Shown here: piece after piece, positions 34,133-44,501 of the stretch
Position numbering within the stretch: the stretch's first letter is position 1
How the letters are laid out: every line of letters begins with the position of its first letter
NCBI RefSeq assembly: GCF_040105105.1
Contig: NZ_CP157676.1
Location: forward strand, 310,001-374,000
Source: Polaromonas hydrogenivorans
Lineage (GTDB): Bacteria; Pseudomonadota; Gammaproteobacteria; Burkholderiales; Burkholderiaceae_C
Length of the DNA: 64,000 bases
Direction: 5' to 3'
The notes under the pieces: model-generated
Database searches by the model: none
Seen by the model: the letters and a program-made list of their open reading frames with translations, nothing else
What the model was told of the DNA's origin: nothing
Made by a program: the position numbers and the translations under genes

Positions 34133-35344
34133 ATGTCAGCCATTCTGAAACAGACAATATCGACAAACGTACCCAGCGCGCAGGAACTGGTCGATCGCGC
34201 TCACGCGATGATCCCGATGCTCAAAGAGCGCGCCGACTCGGTTGAAAAGAACCGCGTGGTGTCAGGCGAGACCATCAGCGCCTTCGTCGACGCAGGCTTC
34301 TTCAAGATACTCCAGCCCAAGCGCTGGGGCGGGTGGGCTATGAGCCCCGAGATCTTCTGGCGCGTCCTGATGGAACTGGGTCGCGGCTGTAGCAGCAGCG
34401 CATGGAACATGATGATCCTCGGCGTACATCAATGGGAGTTCGGCCACCTCCCCGAGCAGGCCGGTGATGACGTGTGGGGTGAGGACAACACGACGATCGT
34501 GGCGTCGGCTTACGCACCGGCGGGTAGTGTTACGAAGGTCGATGGCGGTTACCTGCTGAACGGCAAGTGGCCCACGTCCAGTGGCACCGACCACGGTCAG
34601 TGGGCTTTCATTGGCGGCTTTCTCAAAAATGACGACGGCGTTCCTTATGACCGCTACTCGTTCCTCGTGTCGCGTAGTGACTACGAAATTGTTGACGACT
34701 GGTACGTCTTTGGCCTGGCGGGTACAGGTAGCAAGAGTCTGATGATCAAAAACGCCTTTGTGCCGGAGCACCGCGCGCATAGCATGGTTGAGTACAGCAT
34801 GTCTGACCGCGGCGACATGTACCTGTGGCCGTTTTCGACGATCTTTTTCGGTTCCGTGTCAGCGGTGATCTGTGGCTTCGGTCAGGCCGCGATCGACATC
34901 TACTCGGAACAGATGAAAGCACGCACCGTCACCGGCACCAACATCGGCGTGGCGGTAAGTCCCTATGTGCGCGATCGCCTGGGTAATGCGGTCGTACGTG
35001 TCAGTTCAGCACGTGCGCGTCTGTTACAGATGATGGCTGAGACAACGCCGCAGGTCATGCAGCGTCAACTGATATCGATGGACGATCGTGTTCGCCATTT
35101 GTGCGAAATCGCCCATGTTGGCCGCAATGTCGAGGAAGCTGTTTTGTTGCTCTACAAGGCCACCGGCGCACGCGGCATCTTTCTGAACAACCCGATGCAG
35201 CGCGTGCTGCGCGACGTACTGGCCGCTGCCAACCACATTACACAGAACGCTGATGACACGGCAGGCGTTCTCGGGGGATACATGCTAGGCGCCGGCGTAC
35301 CGCCACTGATGTTCAGCCCGATGAATCAGGCCGATCAAGCCTGA
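34133..35344 (+). CDS. Flavin-dependent aromatic monooxygenase, acyl-CoA-dehydrogenase fold (HsaA/HpaH C2-like)
   Basis: The 403-residue product has the acyl-CoA dehydrogenase fold but belongs to the group D flavin monooxygenases. It shows FKILQPKRWGGWAMSPEIF, GCSSSAWNMMILGVHQWEF, LNGKWPTSSGTDHGQWAFIG and GLAGTGSKSLMIKNAFVP. The final third (KATGARGIFLNNPMQR, RDVLAAANHI) matches HsaA and the C2 oxygenase of p-hydroxyphenylacetate hydroxylase. It would insert oxygen ortho to a phenol hydroxyl, giving the catechol cleaved by the product at 32597. The catalytic Glu of true acyl-CoA dehydrogenases is absent, as expected. The ATG at 34133 follows AAGGAACAATCTC. Confidence 0.88.
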   Translation: MSAILKQTISTNVPSAQELVDRAHAMIPMLKERADSVEKNRVVSGETISAFVDAGFFKILQPKRWGGWAMSPEIFWRVLMELGRGCSSSAWNMMILGVHQWEFGHLPEQAGDDVWGEDNTTIVASAYAPAGSVTKVDGGYLLNGKWPTSSGTDHGQWAFIGGFLKNDDGVPYDRYSFLVSRSDYEIVDDWYVFGLAGTGSKSLMIKNAFVPEHRAHSMVEYSMSDRGDMYLWPFSTIFFGSVSAVICGFGQAAIDIYSEQMKARTVTGTNIGVAVSPYVRDRLGNAVVRVSSARARLLQMMAETTPQVMQRQLISMDDRVRHLCEIAHVGRNVEEAVLLLYKATGARGIFLNNPMQRVLRDVLAAANHITQNADDTAGVLGGYMLGAGVPPLMFSPMNQADQA

Positions 35345-35435
35345 ATTTCCTCTTGCCAGTTCCGGTGAGTGTGCTGGATCTGGCCGTCAACTCCCGAAGC
35401 ACCAACTCAAAAAAATGACTAATGGAGACAACTCA

Positions 35436-37121
35436 ATGCAAGTGAGAATTTTGTATAAATCTGCGGCTCATACACCTCGACGCAAGTTTCTGGATGCCCG
35501 CCGGGCAGCACCACGGCTGTATCCGGTTGCGGCGCTGCTTGCTGTATGGGGGCTAGCTGCGGCTTTGCCCGCCGCCGCGTTCGAGATTGAGACGGACACG
35601 CCCGACCTGAAAATGCGGTGGGACAACTCGTTCAAATACAGTACCGCCAGGCGACTCAAGGATCCCTCTGCGGTGCTGACCGGAGAAGTCAATCAGGATG
35701 ACGGTGACCGCAACTTCGACAAGGGGATGATTTCCAATCGCGTCGACTTGCTTAGTGAGTTTGACATCGGCTACAAAAATTTCGGCGCGCGTGTTTCGGG
35801 CGCAGCCTGGTATGACGACGTTTACAACAAGTCTAACGCCAACAATTCACCCGCGACCGCTAACGCACTCAGTACTCCCTATAACCAGTTTACCGACGCG
35901 GCGCGCAAGCTGCACGGCCATAAGGCGGAATTCCTGGACGCATATGTCTTCGGAAAGTTCGACCTGGACGGCCGTCAGTCGACTGTACGTCTGGGCAAGC
36001 ACACACTGATCTACGGCGAGAGTCTGTTTTTTGGCGGCAATGGCATCGCTGGCGCCATGGCGCCGGTCGATGCGGTCAAGGCGCTTTCTGTGCCGGGCTC
36101 GCAGGTCAAGGAGATCCTGATGCCGGTACCGCAGGTATCGACGCAGGTGCAACTCACTGATGAGCTGAGCGCGGGAGCTTACTACCAGTTTCGCTGGGAG
36201 GCTACTCGCCTTCCGGCTGTGGGAAGCTACTTCAGTCCGCTTGACATGGGGGGGCCAGGCGCCGAGCGCCTGATCGCCGGACCGCCGTTGATGCCTGGCG
36301 GTGGACCGGCAGCTCTTTTTCATGGGGCAGACGCCAATGCCAAGAATTCGGGTCAGGGCGGCGCACAACTGCGCTACCGCCCCAAAGGCGGTGACATCGA
36401 ATACGGGGTCTATGCCTTGCAGTTTCACGCCAAGACGCCCCTGGTTTTTGCGAACCCGGGCGTTGGCGTCAATCCGGCGACCGGACAGGTTGGTACCTAC
36501 GGCTTTGTTTACGGAGAGAACGTCAAACTTTATGGTTTGAGCGCCAGCACGTCAATCGGCGATGCCGGTGTCGCCGGCGAAGTTTCGGTGCGTCGCAATA
36601 CGCCGCTGGACAGCAGTGGCTTTATGACTCCAGACGGCTATACGGCGGGTAATTCGGCCCACGCCCAGGTGTCGGCGCTGTATGTCTTGCCAAAAACCGG
36701 GTTGTGGGACAACGCGTCGATCGCGGCCGAAGTGGCCTGGAACCGGGTCACGAGCATCACAAGAAATGCGGACAAGCTAGACCCCTTGGCTACACGCGAC
36801 GGATGGGGTTACCGCGTCCTGTTCGAGCCGACTTATTACCAGGTGTTGCCAGCGCTCGATTTGTCGGTGCCGATCAACATCGGCTATGCCCCTAAGGGCC
36901 GCTCGGCACTGGCGGCGAATCTGGGTCCGAACAAAGGCGGCGACATCACGATTGGGCTGAACGGTGAGTATGCAAAGCTGTGGAAGTTTGGGCTTTCATA
37001 TACCCATTACTTCGGGACTGAAGCCACTCTGCTGAATCCTTCCACGGGCTACACAAACAACTACAACCAGGCGATGAAGGATCGAGATTTCGTGTCGTTC
37101 AACGTCCAGCGCACGTTCTGA
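35436..37121 (+). CDS. DUF1302 outer-membrane protein
   Basis: The 561-residue product has a long Arg-rich n-region and a hydrophobic segment ending in ALPAAAFE as a signal peptide. The mature chain is rich in alternating polar/aromatic strands (MRWDNSFKYSTARRL, DVYNKSNANNSPATANALS) and ends in FVSFNVQRTF with a C-terminal Phe, typical of outer-membrane barrels. DUF1302 proteins are regularly found beside DUF1329 and MMPL/RND genes in operons for hydrophobic substrates such as steroids, terpenoids and alkyl aromatics, which is the case here. A role in substrate passage through the outer membrane is inferred. The ATG at 35436 follows GGAGACAACTCA. Confidence 0.88.
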   Translation: MQVRILYKSAAHTPRRKFLDARRAAPRLYPVAALLAVWGLAAALPAAAFEIETDTPDLKMRWDNSFKYSTARRLKDPSAVLTGEVNQDDGDRNFDKGMISNRVDLLSEFDIGYKNFGARVSGAAWYDDVYNKSNANNSPATANALSTPYNQFTDAARKLHGHKAEFLDAYVFGKFDLDGRQSTVRLGKHTLIYGESLFFGGNGIAGAMAPVDAVKALSVPGSQVKEILMPVPQVSTQVQLTDELSAGAYYQFRWEATRLPAVGSYFSPLDMGGPGAERLIAGPPLMPGGGPAALFHGADANAKNSGQGGAQLRYRPKGGDIEYGVYALQFHAKTPLVFANPGVGVNPATGQVGTYGFVYGENVKLYGLSASTSIGDAGVAGEVSVRRNTPLDSSGFMTPDGYTAGNSAHAQVSALYVLPKTGLWDNASIAAEVAWNRVTSITRNADKLDPLATRDGWGYRVLFEPTYYQVLPALDLSVPINIGYAPKGRSALAANLGPNKGGDITIGLNGEYAKLWKFGLSYTHYFGTEATLLNPSTGYTNNYNQAMKDRDFVSFNVQRTF

Positions 37122-37152
37122 TGCGCGGCATCACAACAACGGAGATAAACAC

Positions 37153-38529
37153 ATGAAAACGAACAAGTTGACCCAACTGGCTGCGGCCGCTATTTTGCTG
37201 GCCCTTGCGGCTGCTGCCGGCGCCGTAGTTTCGCCGCAGGAGGCCGAGTCGCTCAAAACCAGCCTCACGCCGATGGGCGCCGAGCGTACAGCCAACAAGG
37301 ACGGTACGATCCCGGCGTGGAGTGGCGGCTACGCTACCGTGCCGGCCAACCAGAAGTCAGGCGACCGGCGTTATGACCCCTTTGCCGCCGAAAAGCCGCT
37401 GTTTTCCATCACGGCCGAGAACATGGATAAATACGCCGACAAGCTCAATGACGGTAGCAAGGCTCTGCTGAAGAAGTACAAGACTTTTCGCATCGACGTC
37501 TATCCGACGCACCGCACGGCGCTAGCGCCGCAATGGTTCTACGACAACACCTTTAAAAATGCCACGCGGGCCAAGATGTCCTCCGACGGTATGAAACTCG
37601 ACGAAGTAGGTGCCGGCGGCATCCCCTTTCCCATTCCGAAGAATGGCCTTGAACTGCGTTGGAACAGTGAAGTGCGCTGGCGCGGCGAGTCCGTCATCGC
37701 ACGCCAGAAGATATGGACCGTGACGCCATCCGGTCAACAGGTACTGGCCTCGGACATCGATGCGCATGAGCAGTTTCCCTGGAACTACGGGCCGGACTCA
37801 AACCAGAAGTATGACGGAACAATGCCATTCCGGTATTACCTGCAGTTCGTCAACGGCCCAGCTTTCCGCGCCGGCGAAGGCCTCGTGGGGCACTTCCCTG
37901 TCGACTACACCAAGGGCAATGCCGAGGCCTGGACTTACCTGGCTGGCCAGCGCCGGGTGCGCCGCGCTCCCAGCGTGGGCTTCGACACGCCTGACTTCGT
38001 GGCTTCTGGGGCCAATTTTTTTGACGAGGTACAGGCTCCTACCGGCAGCCCCGAGCGCTACGACTGGAAACTCGTAGGCAAGCAGGAGATGATCGTCCCT
38101 TATAACGATAACAAGTTGTTCGCGGTGAAGGATGCCGATGCGATGGGCACCAACCACATGAAGCCCGAGAACGTCCGCTGGGAACTGCACCGCGTCTGGG
38201 TACTCGAGTCCACGCGCAAGCAGGGGCAGCGTCATGCTGTGGCCAAACGTCGTTACTACATCGACGAGGACTCCTGGGCTACCGTGCTGATGGATGGCTG
38301 GGACGATCAGGGCGCGCTGTGGCGCACGACGCAGCTGTTTGGCTTCATTGCACCGGACATCCCTGCTTACGTGGGTGGTACTTGTTACGACGCTTTCTAT
38401 AACCTGCAGACCAGCCAGTATGTTTACCGTTGCGGCATGGGTGACAGCCCGCAGCAGTACCAGGTGGTCAAGCCGCGCTCGGCGAGCTTCTTCGCTCCGG
38501 ACGCTTTGGCAAGCCAAGGCGTTCGCTGA
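37153..38529 (+). CDS. DUF1329 domain outer-membrane lipoprotein-like protein
   Basis: The 458-residue product has a signal peptide (LAAAAILLALAAAAGAVV). The mature part starts SPQEAESLKTSLTPMGAER and includes DGTIPAWSGG, FPIPKNGLELRWNSEVRW, QRRVRRAPSVGFDTPDF and DDQGALWRTTQLFG, which are diagnostic for DUF1329 (LolB-like fold). No lipobox Cys is evident. Family members accompany DUF1302 porin-like proteins in catabolic clusters for hydrophobic compounds. It follows the DUF1302 gene by 31 bp with GGAGATAAACAC as ribosome binding site. A periplasmic or outer-membrane role in substrate handling is inferred. Confidence 0.9.
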   Translation: MKTNKLTQLAAAAILLALAAAAGAVVSPQEAESLKTSLTPMGAERTANKDGTIPAWSGGYATVPANQKSGDRRYDPFAAEKPLFSITAENMDKYADKLNDGSKALLKKYKTFRIDVYPTHRTALAPQWFYDNTFKNATRAKMSSDGMKLDEVGAGGIPFPIPKNGLELRWNSEVRWRGESVIARQKIWTVTPSGQQVLASDIDAHEQFPWNYGPDSNQKYDGTMPFRYYLQFVNGPAFRAGEGLVGHFPVDYTKGNAEAWTYLAGQRRVRRAPSVGFDTPDFVASGANFFDEVQAPTGSPERYDWKLVGKQEMIVPYNDNKLFAVKDADAMGTNHMKPENVRWELHRVWVLESTRKQGQRHAVAKRRYYIDEDSWATVLMDGWDDQGALWRTTQLFGFIAPDIPAYVGGTCYDAFYNLQTSQYVYRCGMGDSPQQYQVVKPRSASFFAPDALASQGVR

Positions 38530-38646
38530 CCTGAGAGGCGCCGTCGGCATTCCGGTGTGAGCCGGTGCTGCTGACGGCACCCCTTTGCGATACCCCTGAT
38601 CTCTACTTGATTCGTCGCCGGGTGACTGGCGACCCTACAGATAACC

Positions 38647-39738
38647 ATGTTCAAGCTAAACGAAACAATGCAACATCGGCTGCTCGCGCTTTTTTTGCTG
38701 ACACTGGTTCCGGCCTTGCACGCCACGACGGCAGACGAGCCGCCTGCAGTGAGCGCCCAGGATCCTATGCGGCGTTCAGCCCTTCAGTCCAGACTGGCCA
38801 GTCGTTCTGTGCTGGTCGGCGTGGTACGTACCGGTGCTCGGCTGGTGGCGGTGGGCGAGCGCGGCCACGTGCTGATTTCTGATGACAACGCCCGTAACTG
38901 GCGGCAGGTCGACGTCCCAGTGAGCGTCACGCTGACCGCCGTGCACTTCGCCGACGAGCGTGCCGGATGGGCAGTGGGGCACAGTGGCGTGATCCTGCAC
39001 AGCAGCGACGGTGGACTGAGCTGGCGCAAACAACTCGATGGCGTTCAGGCCAACCAGCTGATCTCCGAGGCAGCGCAGGCAAGTGGCAATGAGGCCTTGG
39101 TGCAGCGGGCCAATCGCTTCGCTAAGGACGGCCCGGACAAACCGTTTCTCGCTGTCCATTTCAGCGATACGAAGCGCGGCCTGGCAGTTGGTGCCTACGG
39201 TATTGCGTTTTCGACCGACGATGGTGGTCAGCACTGGAGGCCCATCCTCGACTTGGTGCCCAATGATGATGAACGGCATCTCTACGTGATCCATGAAACG
39301 GCAAATGCCGTCTATCTGGCTGGTGAGCAAGGCTTGCTGGTGCGCCGCCAGGGTCCGCAGGGTAAGTTTGAGCGACTCGACGCCCCGTTTCGCAGCACGG
39401 TATTCAACCTGCTGAGTGCAGCCGATGGCACCTTGCTGGCTTCGGGATTAGGCGGCAAGGTGTACCGATCCACCGACCAGGGCCTTCAGTGGGACGCAGT
39501 AGCGCCAGCCGGGAAAGTTGCTCTTACTGCGGGCGTACTCGTCAAGGGCGGGGTCGTGCTGGGCAACGAGGCCGGACAACTGCTGCTGACCGACGATGGC
39601 GGCCGCAGCTTCAAGACCGTGTCATCGAGCCAGCCATTCCCAGCGGCTGGTCTGGCTGCCGCCGCCGACGGTCAACTGGTCGTGGTCGGCCCACGCGGCG
39701 TTCAGGCCATGGCGGCACCGTCCTTTACTACGAACTGA
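38647..39738 (+). CDS. YCF48/BNR-repeat beta-propeller protein
   Basis: The 363-residue secreted protein starts with a signal peptide (LLALFLLTLVPALHA). It has repeated propeller blades with the pattern T-x-x-H/V-F-x-D-x-x-x-G-W-A-V-G: LTAVHFADERAGWAVGHSG, FLAVHFSDTKRGLAVG and later blades with ILHSSDGGLSWRKQL, FSTDDGGQHWRP and YRSTDQGLQWDA. This is the YCF48/Hcf136-like group. In proteobacterial catabolic operons such genes precede MMPL transporters, as here, where the gap is 6 bp. It is probably a periplasmic partner of the transporter. Confidence 0.88.
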   Translation: MFKLNETMQHRLLALFLLTLVPALHATTADEPPAVSAQDPMRRSALQSRLASRSVLVGVVRTGARLVAVGERGHVLISDDNARNWRQVDVPVSVTLTAVHFADERAGWAVGHSGVILHSSDGGLSWRKQLDGVQANQLISEAAQASGNEALVQRANRFAKDGPDKPFLAVHFSDTKRGLAVGAYGIAFSTDDGGQHWRPILDLVPNDDERHLYVIHETANAVYLAGEQGLLVRRQGPQGKFERLDAPFRSTVFNLLSAADGTLLASGLGGKVYRSTDQGLQWDAVAPAGKVALTAGVLVKGGVVLGNEAGQLLLTDDGGRSFKTVSSSQPFPAAGLAAAADGQLVVVGPRGVQAMAAPSFTTN

Positions 39739-39744
39739 ATTCCC

Positions 39745-42150
39745 ATGGCTGTTTCCTCTCCTTCATCTTCTACCGAGTTCGCCACCGTGAGCGATCTTCG
39801 CGATTTCGATACCAAGTCGGGTAACCGGCTTGAGCGCATCCTGTTCAACCACCGGCGCTGGGTGATGCTGGTCTGTGCGCTAATCACGGTCATACTGGCC
39901 TGGGCGGCCTTGGGTTTGCGGCTCAACGCCAGTTTCTCCAAGACCATACCAACCAATCACCCTTACGTCGTCAACTTTCTGAATCTTGAAAAGGATCTTA
40001 AAGGCCTATCCAACGTGGTGCGACTAACGGTCGCAGTAACCGACCAAGGCGATATTTTCAGCAAGTCTTACATCGAGACGCTGCGCCAACTGAATGACGA
40101 GGTTTATGCGCTACCAGGCGTTGACCGATCGTTCATGAAGTCGCTGTGGATGCCTGCCGTGCGCTGGATCGCCAGCACCGAAGAGGGCTACGAGGGCGGA
40201 CCGGTGATGCCATCCGACTACGACGGCTCTGAGGCATCACTCAAGACGCTGGCCGAAAACGTACGTCGCTCCGGTGAGATTGGCCAGCTGGTGGCGCCGA
40301 ACCTGCGTTCATCGGTGATCTACGTACCCCTGCTCGAGAAGAACCCCGAAAACGGCGCGCAACTGGACTACGGGAAGCTGTCGCAGCAACTGGAAGTGTT
40401 GCGAAGCAAATACGAAGCCAAGGGTGTCAAGGTGCATATCACGGGCTTTGCCAAGGTAATGGGCGACTTGATCGACGGCCTGCAGGCGGTGTTGACTTTC
40501 TTTGCGATCGCCGTGCTGATCACGGCGGTCATTCTCTACTACTTCACGCGCTGCGTGCGCAGTACGGCGCTGGTGCTGGTATGCACGCTGATTGCCGTGG
40601 TCTGGCTGCTGGGGTTGCTGCCGCTGCTGCACTATGAATTGAACCCGTATTCGATCCTGATACCGTTCCTGGTCTTCGCCATCGGCGTGAGCCATGGCGC
40701 CCAGAAGATGAACGGCATCATGCAGGACATCGGTCGAGGCACGCACAAGCTGGTCGCCGCACGTTACACCTTTCGTCGCCTGTTCATGGCGGGCGCTGCG
40801 GCGCTGCTCGCCGACGTGGTGGGCTTTGCAGTTCTGAGCTTCGTCGATATCCCCATTATTCGCGAGCTCGCGACCATCGCCAGCATCGGTGTCGGCATTC
40901 TGATCTTCACCAACCTGGCGTTGCTGCCGGTGTTACTGTCCTACACCGGCGTATCGCCGGTCGCAGCGCAGCGCAGTATGCGCGAGAATGATGTGATCGA
41001 ACTTGCTGCTGATGCACGCCATCCGCTGTGGCGCTTCCTTGACCTTTTTACCCGACGGAAATATGCGCTGATCGCTATCGTGACCTCGGCCGCGCTTGGA
41101 ATCGCGGGCTACATCGTCAGCCTGAATCTGAAGATTGGTGATCTCGATACCGGTGCGCCCGAGTTGCGCGTAGATTCGCGCTACAACCGTGACAACGCCT
41201 TTGTCATCGGCAATTACACCGCGAGCAGCGATGTCTTCGTGGTGATGGTCAAGACGGCGCCGGGGCGCTGTGCCGAATACGACACGCTGCTCAAGCTTGA
41301 TACGCTGGACTGGAAGCTGCGGCAGATGGTCGAAGTAGAAGGTACGAGTTCCTTCGCCGGGCTGACGCGTCGCGCTGCCGCTGGCATGAACGAAGGATCT
41401 CTCAAGTGGTACGAGTTGGTGCGTACGCAGGGCCTGATCAATGCCAGTGCCTCGCGCGCGCCGCGTGAGTTGTTCAACGAGACCTGCGACCTGCTGGCGT
41501 TGCACGCCTACCTGCACGACCATAAGGCGGAAACCTTGAGTGCGTTGGTGGTGTCTGTTGAGGCTTTTGCTCGCGAGAACGATACGGCGGACACCAAGTT
41601 TCTGCTCGCCGCTGGCAATGCCGGCATCGAGGCAGCGACCAATATCGTTGTGCGCGATTCGAACCTGAAGATGTTGCTGGGGGTCTACGCTGCGGTGATT
41701 GTGCTGTGTGCTGTGGCTTTCAGATCCTGGCGTGCGGTAGTCTGCGCCGTGTTACCGCTGGTGTTGACTTCTGTTCTGGCGGAGGCACTGATGGTGATGC
41801 TGGGAATCGGCGTCAAAGTGTCTACGCTGCCGGTCATTGCGCTGGGCGTGGGCATTGGGGTCGACTATGCACTTTACGTTCTGAGCGTCACCGTAGGCTG
41901 GCTCAAGCAGGGCGAGAGTCTGTCTCGAGCCTACTACCGTGCGCTGCTGTTTACCGGACGGGTGGTGATTTTTACCGGAATCACGCTATCGCTCGGCGTG
42001 TTTACCTGGTATTTTTCGCCGATCAAGTTTCAGGCCGACATGGGCGTGCTGCTGACATTCATGTTCATCTGGAACATGCTCGGTGCGCTGATCCTTACGC
42101 CGGCATTGGCTCGCTTCCTGCTGCCAGGCGCTGCCGGTCGAGATGCCTGA
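39745..42150 (+). CDS. MMPL/RND-family transporter
   Basis: The 801-residue membrane protein has the RND plan: one transmembrane helix, a large periplasmic domain, five helices, then a repeat of the same. Helix 4-type motifs are ILIPFLVFAIGVSHGAQKMN in the first half and PVIALGVGIGVDYALYVLSV in the second, with the proton-relay Asp in VDYALY. It belongs to the hydrophobe/amphiphile exporter-like MMPL proteins (HpnN/lipid type) and is not an AcrB trimer, and no membrane-fusion protein is encoded. With the DUF1302, DUF1329 and YCF48-like genes it forms an envelope module for a hydrophobic compound. Its stop overlaps the next gene. Confidence 0.9.
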   Translation: MAVSSPSSSTEFATVSDLRDFDTKSGNRLERILFNHRRWVMLVCALITVILAWAALGLRLNASFSKTIPTNHPYVVNFLNLEKDLKGLSNVVRLTVAVTDQGDIFSKSYIETLRQLNDEVYALPGVDRSFMKSLWMPAVRWIASTEEGYEGGPVMPSDYDGSEASLKTLAENVRRSGEIGQLVAPNLRSSVIYVPLLEKNPENGAQLDYGKLSQQLEVLRSKYEAKGVKVHITGFAKVMGDLIDGLQAVLTFFAIAVLITAVILYYFTRCVRSTALVLVCTLIAVVWLLGLLPLLHYELNPYSILIPFLVFAIGVSHGAQKMNGIMQDIGRGTHKLVAARYTFRRLFMAGAAALLADVVGFAVLSFVDIPIIRELATIASIGVGILIFTNLALLPVLLSYTGVSPVAAQRSMRENDVIELAADARHPLWRFLDLFTRRKYALIAIVTSAALGIAGYIVSLNLKIGDLDTGAPELRVDSRYNRDNAFVIGNYTASSDVFVVMVKTAPGRCAEYDTLLKLDTLDWKLRQMVEVEGTSSFAGLTRRAAAGMNEGSLKWYELVRTQGLINASASRAPRELFNETCDLLALHAYLHDHKAETLSALVVSVEAFARENDTADTKFLLAAGNAGIEAATNIVVRDSNLKMLLGVYAAVIVLCAVAFRSWRAVVCAVLPLVLTSVLAEALMVMLGIGVKVSTLPVIALGVGIGVDYALYVLSVTVGWLKQGESLSRAYYRALLFTGRVVIFTGITLSLGVFTWYFSPIKFQADMGVLLTFMFIWNMLGALILTPALARFLLPGAAGRDA

Positions 42151-42997
42151 TATGACCGCGAACATGATCGTCGCAACCGAGCATCGTGGCGCCGCGCCCC
42201 GCATGCCGGCCTATTTCCTGGCTCATGGGGCCGGTCCATGTTTTTTTATGGAATGGACGCATGGGCCACGCGACACTTGGGATGGACTTGCAACCTGGCT
42301 GCGTTCTATCAGTGCCGATGCCGGCATGGTTCCGCAGGCCATCGTCGTGGTTTCTGCGCATTGGGAAGCGGCGCCACTACACATCAACGGCCTGCACCGA
42401 AGTGGGCTGCTCTACGACTACGGCGGGTTTCCGCCCCACACTTACGAGCTGTGCTATCGGGCGCCCGGGTCGGCTGCAATCGCGCAGCGACTGCAGGTCC
42501 TGCTTGGCGAGCATGACATTGAAAGCGTCAGGGACGATGAGCGCGGGCTGGACCACGGCACATTTATCCCGCTGATGCTGGCTTACGCCGAGGCCACGGT
42601 CCCTGTCGTGCAGCTGTCGCTGCATCCGTCGCTAGACCCGGCGGACCATCTTGCCGTGGGCCATGCGCTTGCGCCCTTGCGCGATGAGGGCGTACTGCTG
42701 CTGGGCAGTGGCATGAGTTACCACAACCGGCCGGGGCTGGGTGTCGGCTCCGCGCAGTTGGCGGAGCAATTCGACCTCTGGTTGACCCACGCGGTGTGCG
42801 CCCATACCGGCGCTGAGCGCGAGCTGCGCTTACGTCGCTGGTCGGACGCGCCGGGGGCACGTCAAGCCCACCCCCGAGAAGAGCACCTGTTGCCGCTGAT
42901 GGTGGTGGCCGGTGCCGCCGGCGACGAGCCCGCAAGGCCGACCTTCGCCGAACACATTGCCGGGATTCCGGTGTCCTGCTATCGATTTGGAGCATAA
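42143..42997 (+). CDS. DODA-type (class III) extradiol ring-opening dioxygenase
   Basis: The 284-residue product is of the LigB-like DODA type. The metal-site His residues are seen in YFLAHGAGP, VVVSAHWEA and GLDHGTFIPL, with GSGMSYHN near the C-terminus. YDYGGFPPHTYELCY is the family substrate loop. Enzymes of this type cleave catecholic rings with a metal in a fold unrelated to the VOC dioxygenase at 32597. The start is ATG at 42143 (8 bp overlap with the transporter) or at 42152. It may cleave a second catechol or act on an aldehyde-substituted intermediate. The substrate is unknown. Confidence 0.88.
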   Translation: MPDMTANMIVATEHRGAAPRMPAYFLAHGAGPCFFMEWTHGPRDTWDGLATWLRSISADAGMVPQAIVVVSAHWEAAPLHINGLHRSGLLYDYGGFPPHTYELCYRAPGSAAIAQRLQVLLGEHDIESVRDDERGLDHGTFIPLMLAYAEATVPVVQLSLHPSLDPADHLAVGHALAPLRDEGVLLLGSGMSYHNRPGLGVGSAQLAEQFDLWLTHAVCAHTGAERELRLRRWSDAPGARQAHPREEHLLPLMVVAGAAGDEPARPTFAEHIAGIPVSCYRFGA

Positions 42998-43453
42998 ATG
43001 GTGCCAATCCCGCCCTCATCGGCGATCACTGCATCGCCTGCGATGCTTGCCCAGGCCATTGTGGCCGCCACTGTGCGCGAGGCGCAGAAGCGCTCGGTGC
43101 GTGTGTGTGTCGCCGTCGTTGACCCGGGTGGTCACCTGGTGGCCTTTCTGCGCATGGACGGCATGCCGTTTCACCTGATTGGCGTGGCGCAGGACAAGGC
43201 CATCACGGCAGCAAGCTTCGGCATGCCGACCTCGGAGCTCGCCTTCGGCCTGACCCGGCATTCAAAGGCCGCCGTGGAGTTCTTCCGTGGCCGAGAGCAT
43301 CTCGTGTTATTGGGCGGCGGAATACCGCTGCACAGGGGGAGCGAACTGATTGGCGGCGTCGGAGTCACCGGCAGCAGCGAAGCGGAAGACGAGGCCTGCG
43401 CGTTGGCCGCAGTCAAAACCTGCCTGAAAGACACCTTCCAGAGCGAGGCCTGA
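42998..43453 (+). CDS. GlcG/HbpS family haem-binding protein
   Basis: The 151-residue product is of the HbpS/GlcG (DUF336) family: VRVCVAVVDPGGHLVAFLRM, KAITAASFGMPTSEL, LLGGGIPLHRGSELIGGVGV and GSSEAEDEACA. It starts directly after the stop of the dioxygenase gene. HbpS itself binds haem and iron; catabolic-operon members have been proposed to protect or assist ring-cleavage enzymes, and some act as tautomerase-like or corrinoid-adenosyl-related folds. The function in this operon is not known. No signal peptide is seen, so it is cytosolic. Confidence 0.88.
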   Translation: MVPIPPSSAITASPAMLAQAIVAATVREAQKRSVRVCVAVVDPGGHLVAFLRMDGMPFHLIGVAQDKAITAASFGMPTSELAFGLTRHSKAAVEFFRGREHLVLLGGGIPLHRGSELIGGVGVTGSSEAEDEACALAAVKTCLKDTFQSEA

Positions 43454-44410
<957 letters not shown>

Positions 44411-44501
44411 GCGCTGTAGCCGCCGCGCGGCGCTCTGTTAGTGGGCGCGTGCGGTGACATTTCCAAATTTTCTTGTCCGACATCACACAAGGGGACGACC
44501 C

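Noticed and set aside
38576..38588. GGCACCCCTTTGC, resembling a sigma54 promoter before the YCF48-like gene
   Set aside because: Only 9 bases separate GG and GC; the required spacing is 10, and there is no matching enhancer box.
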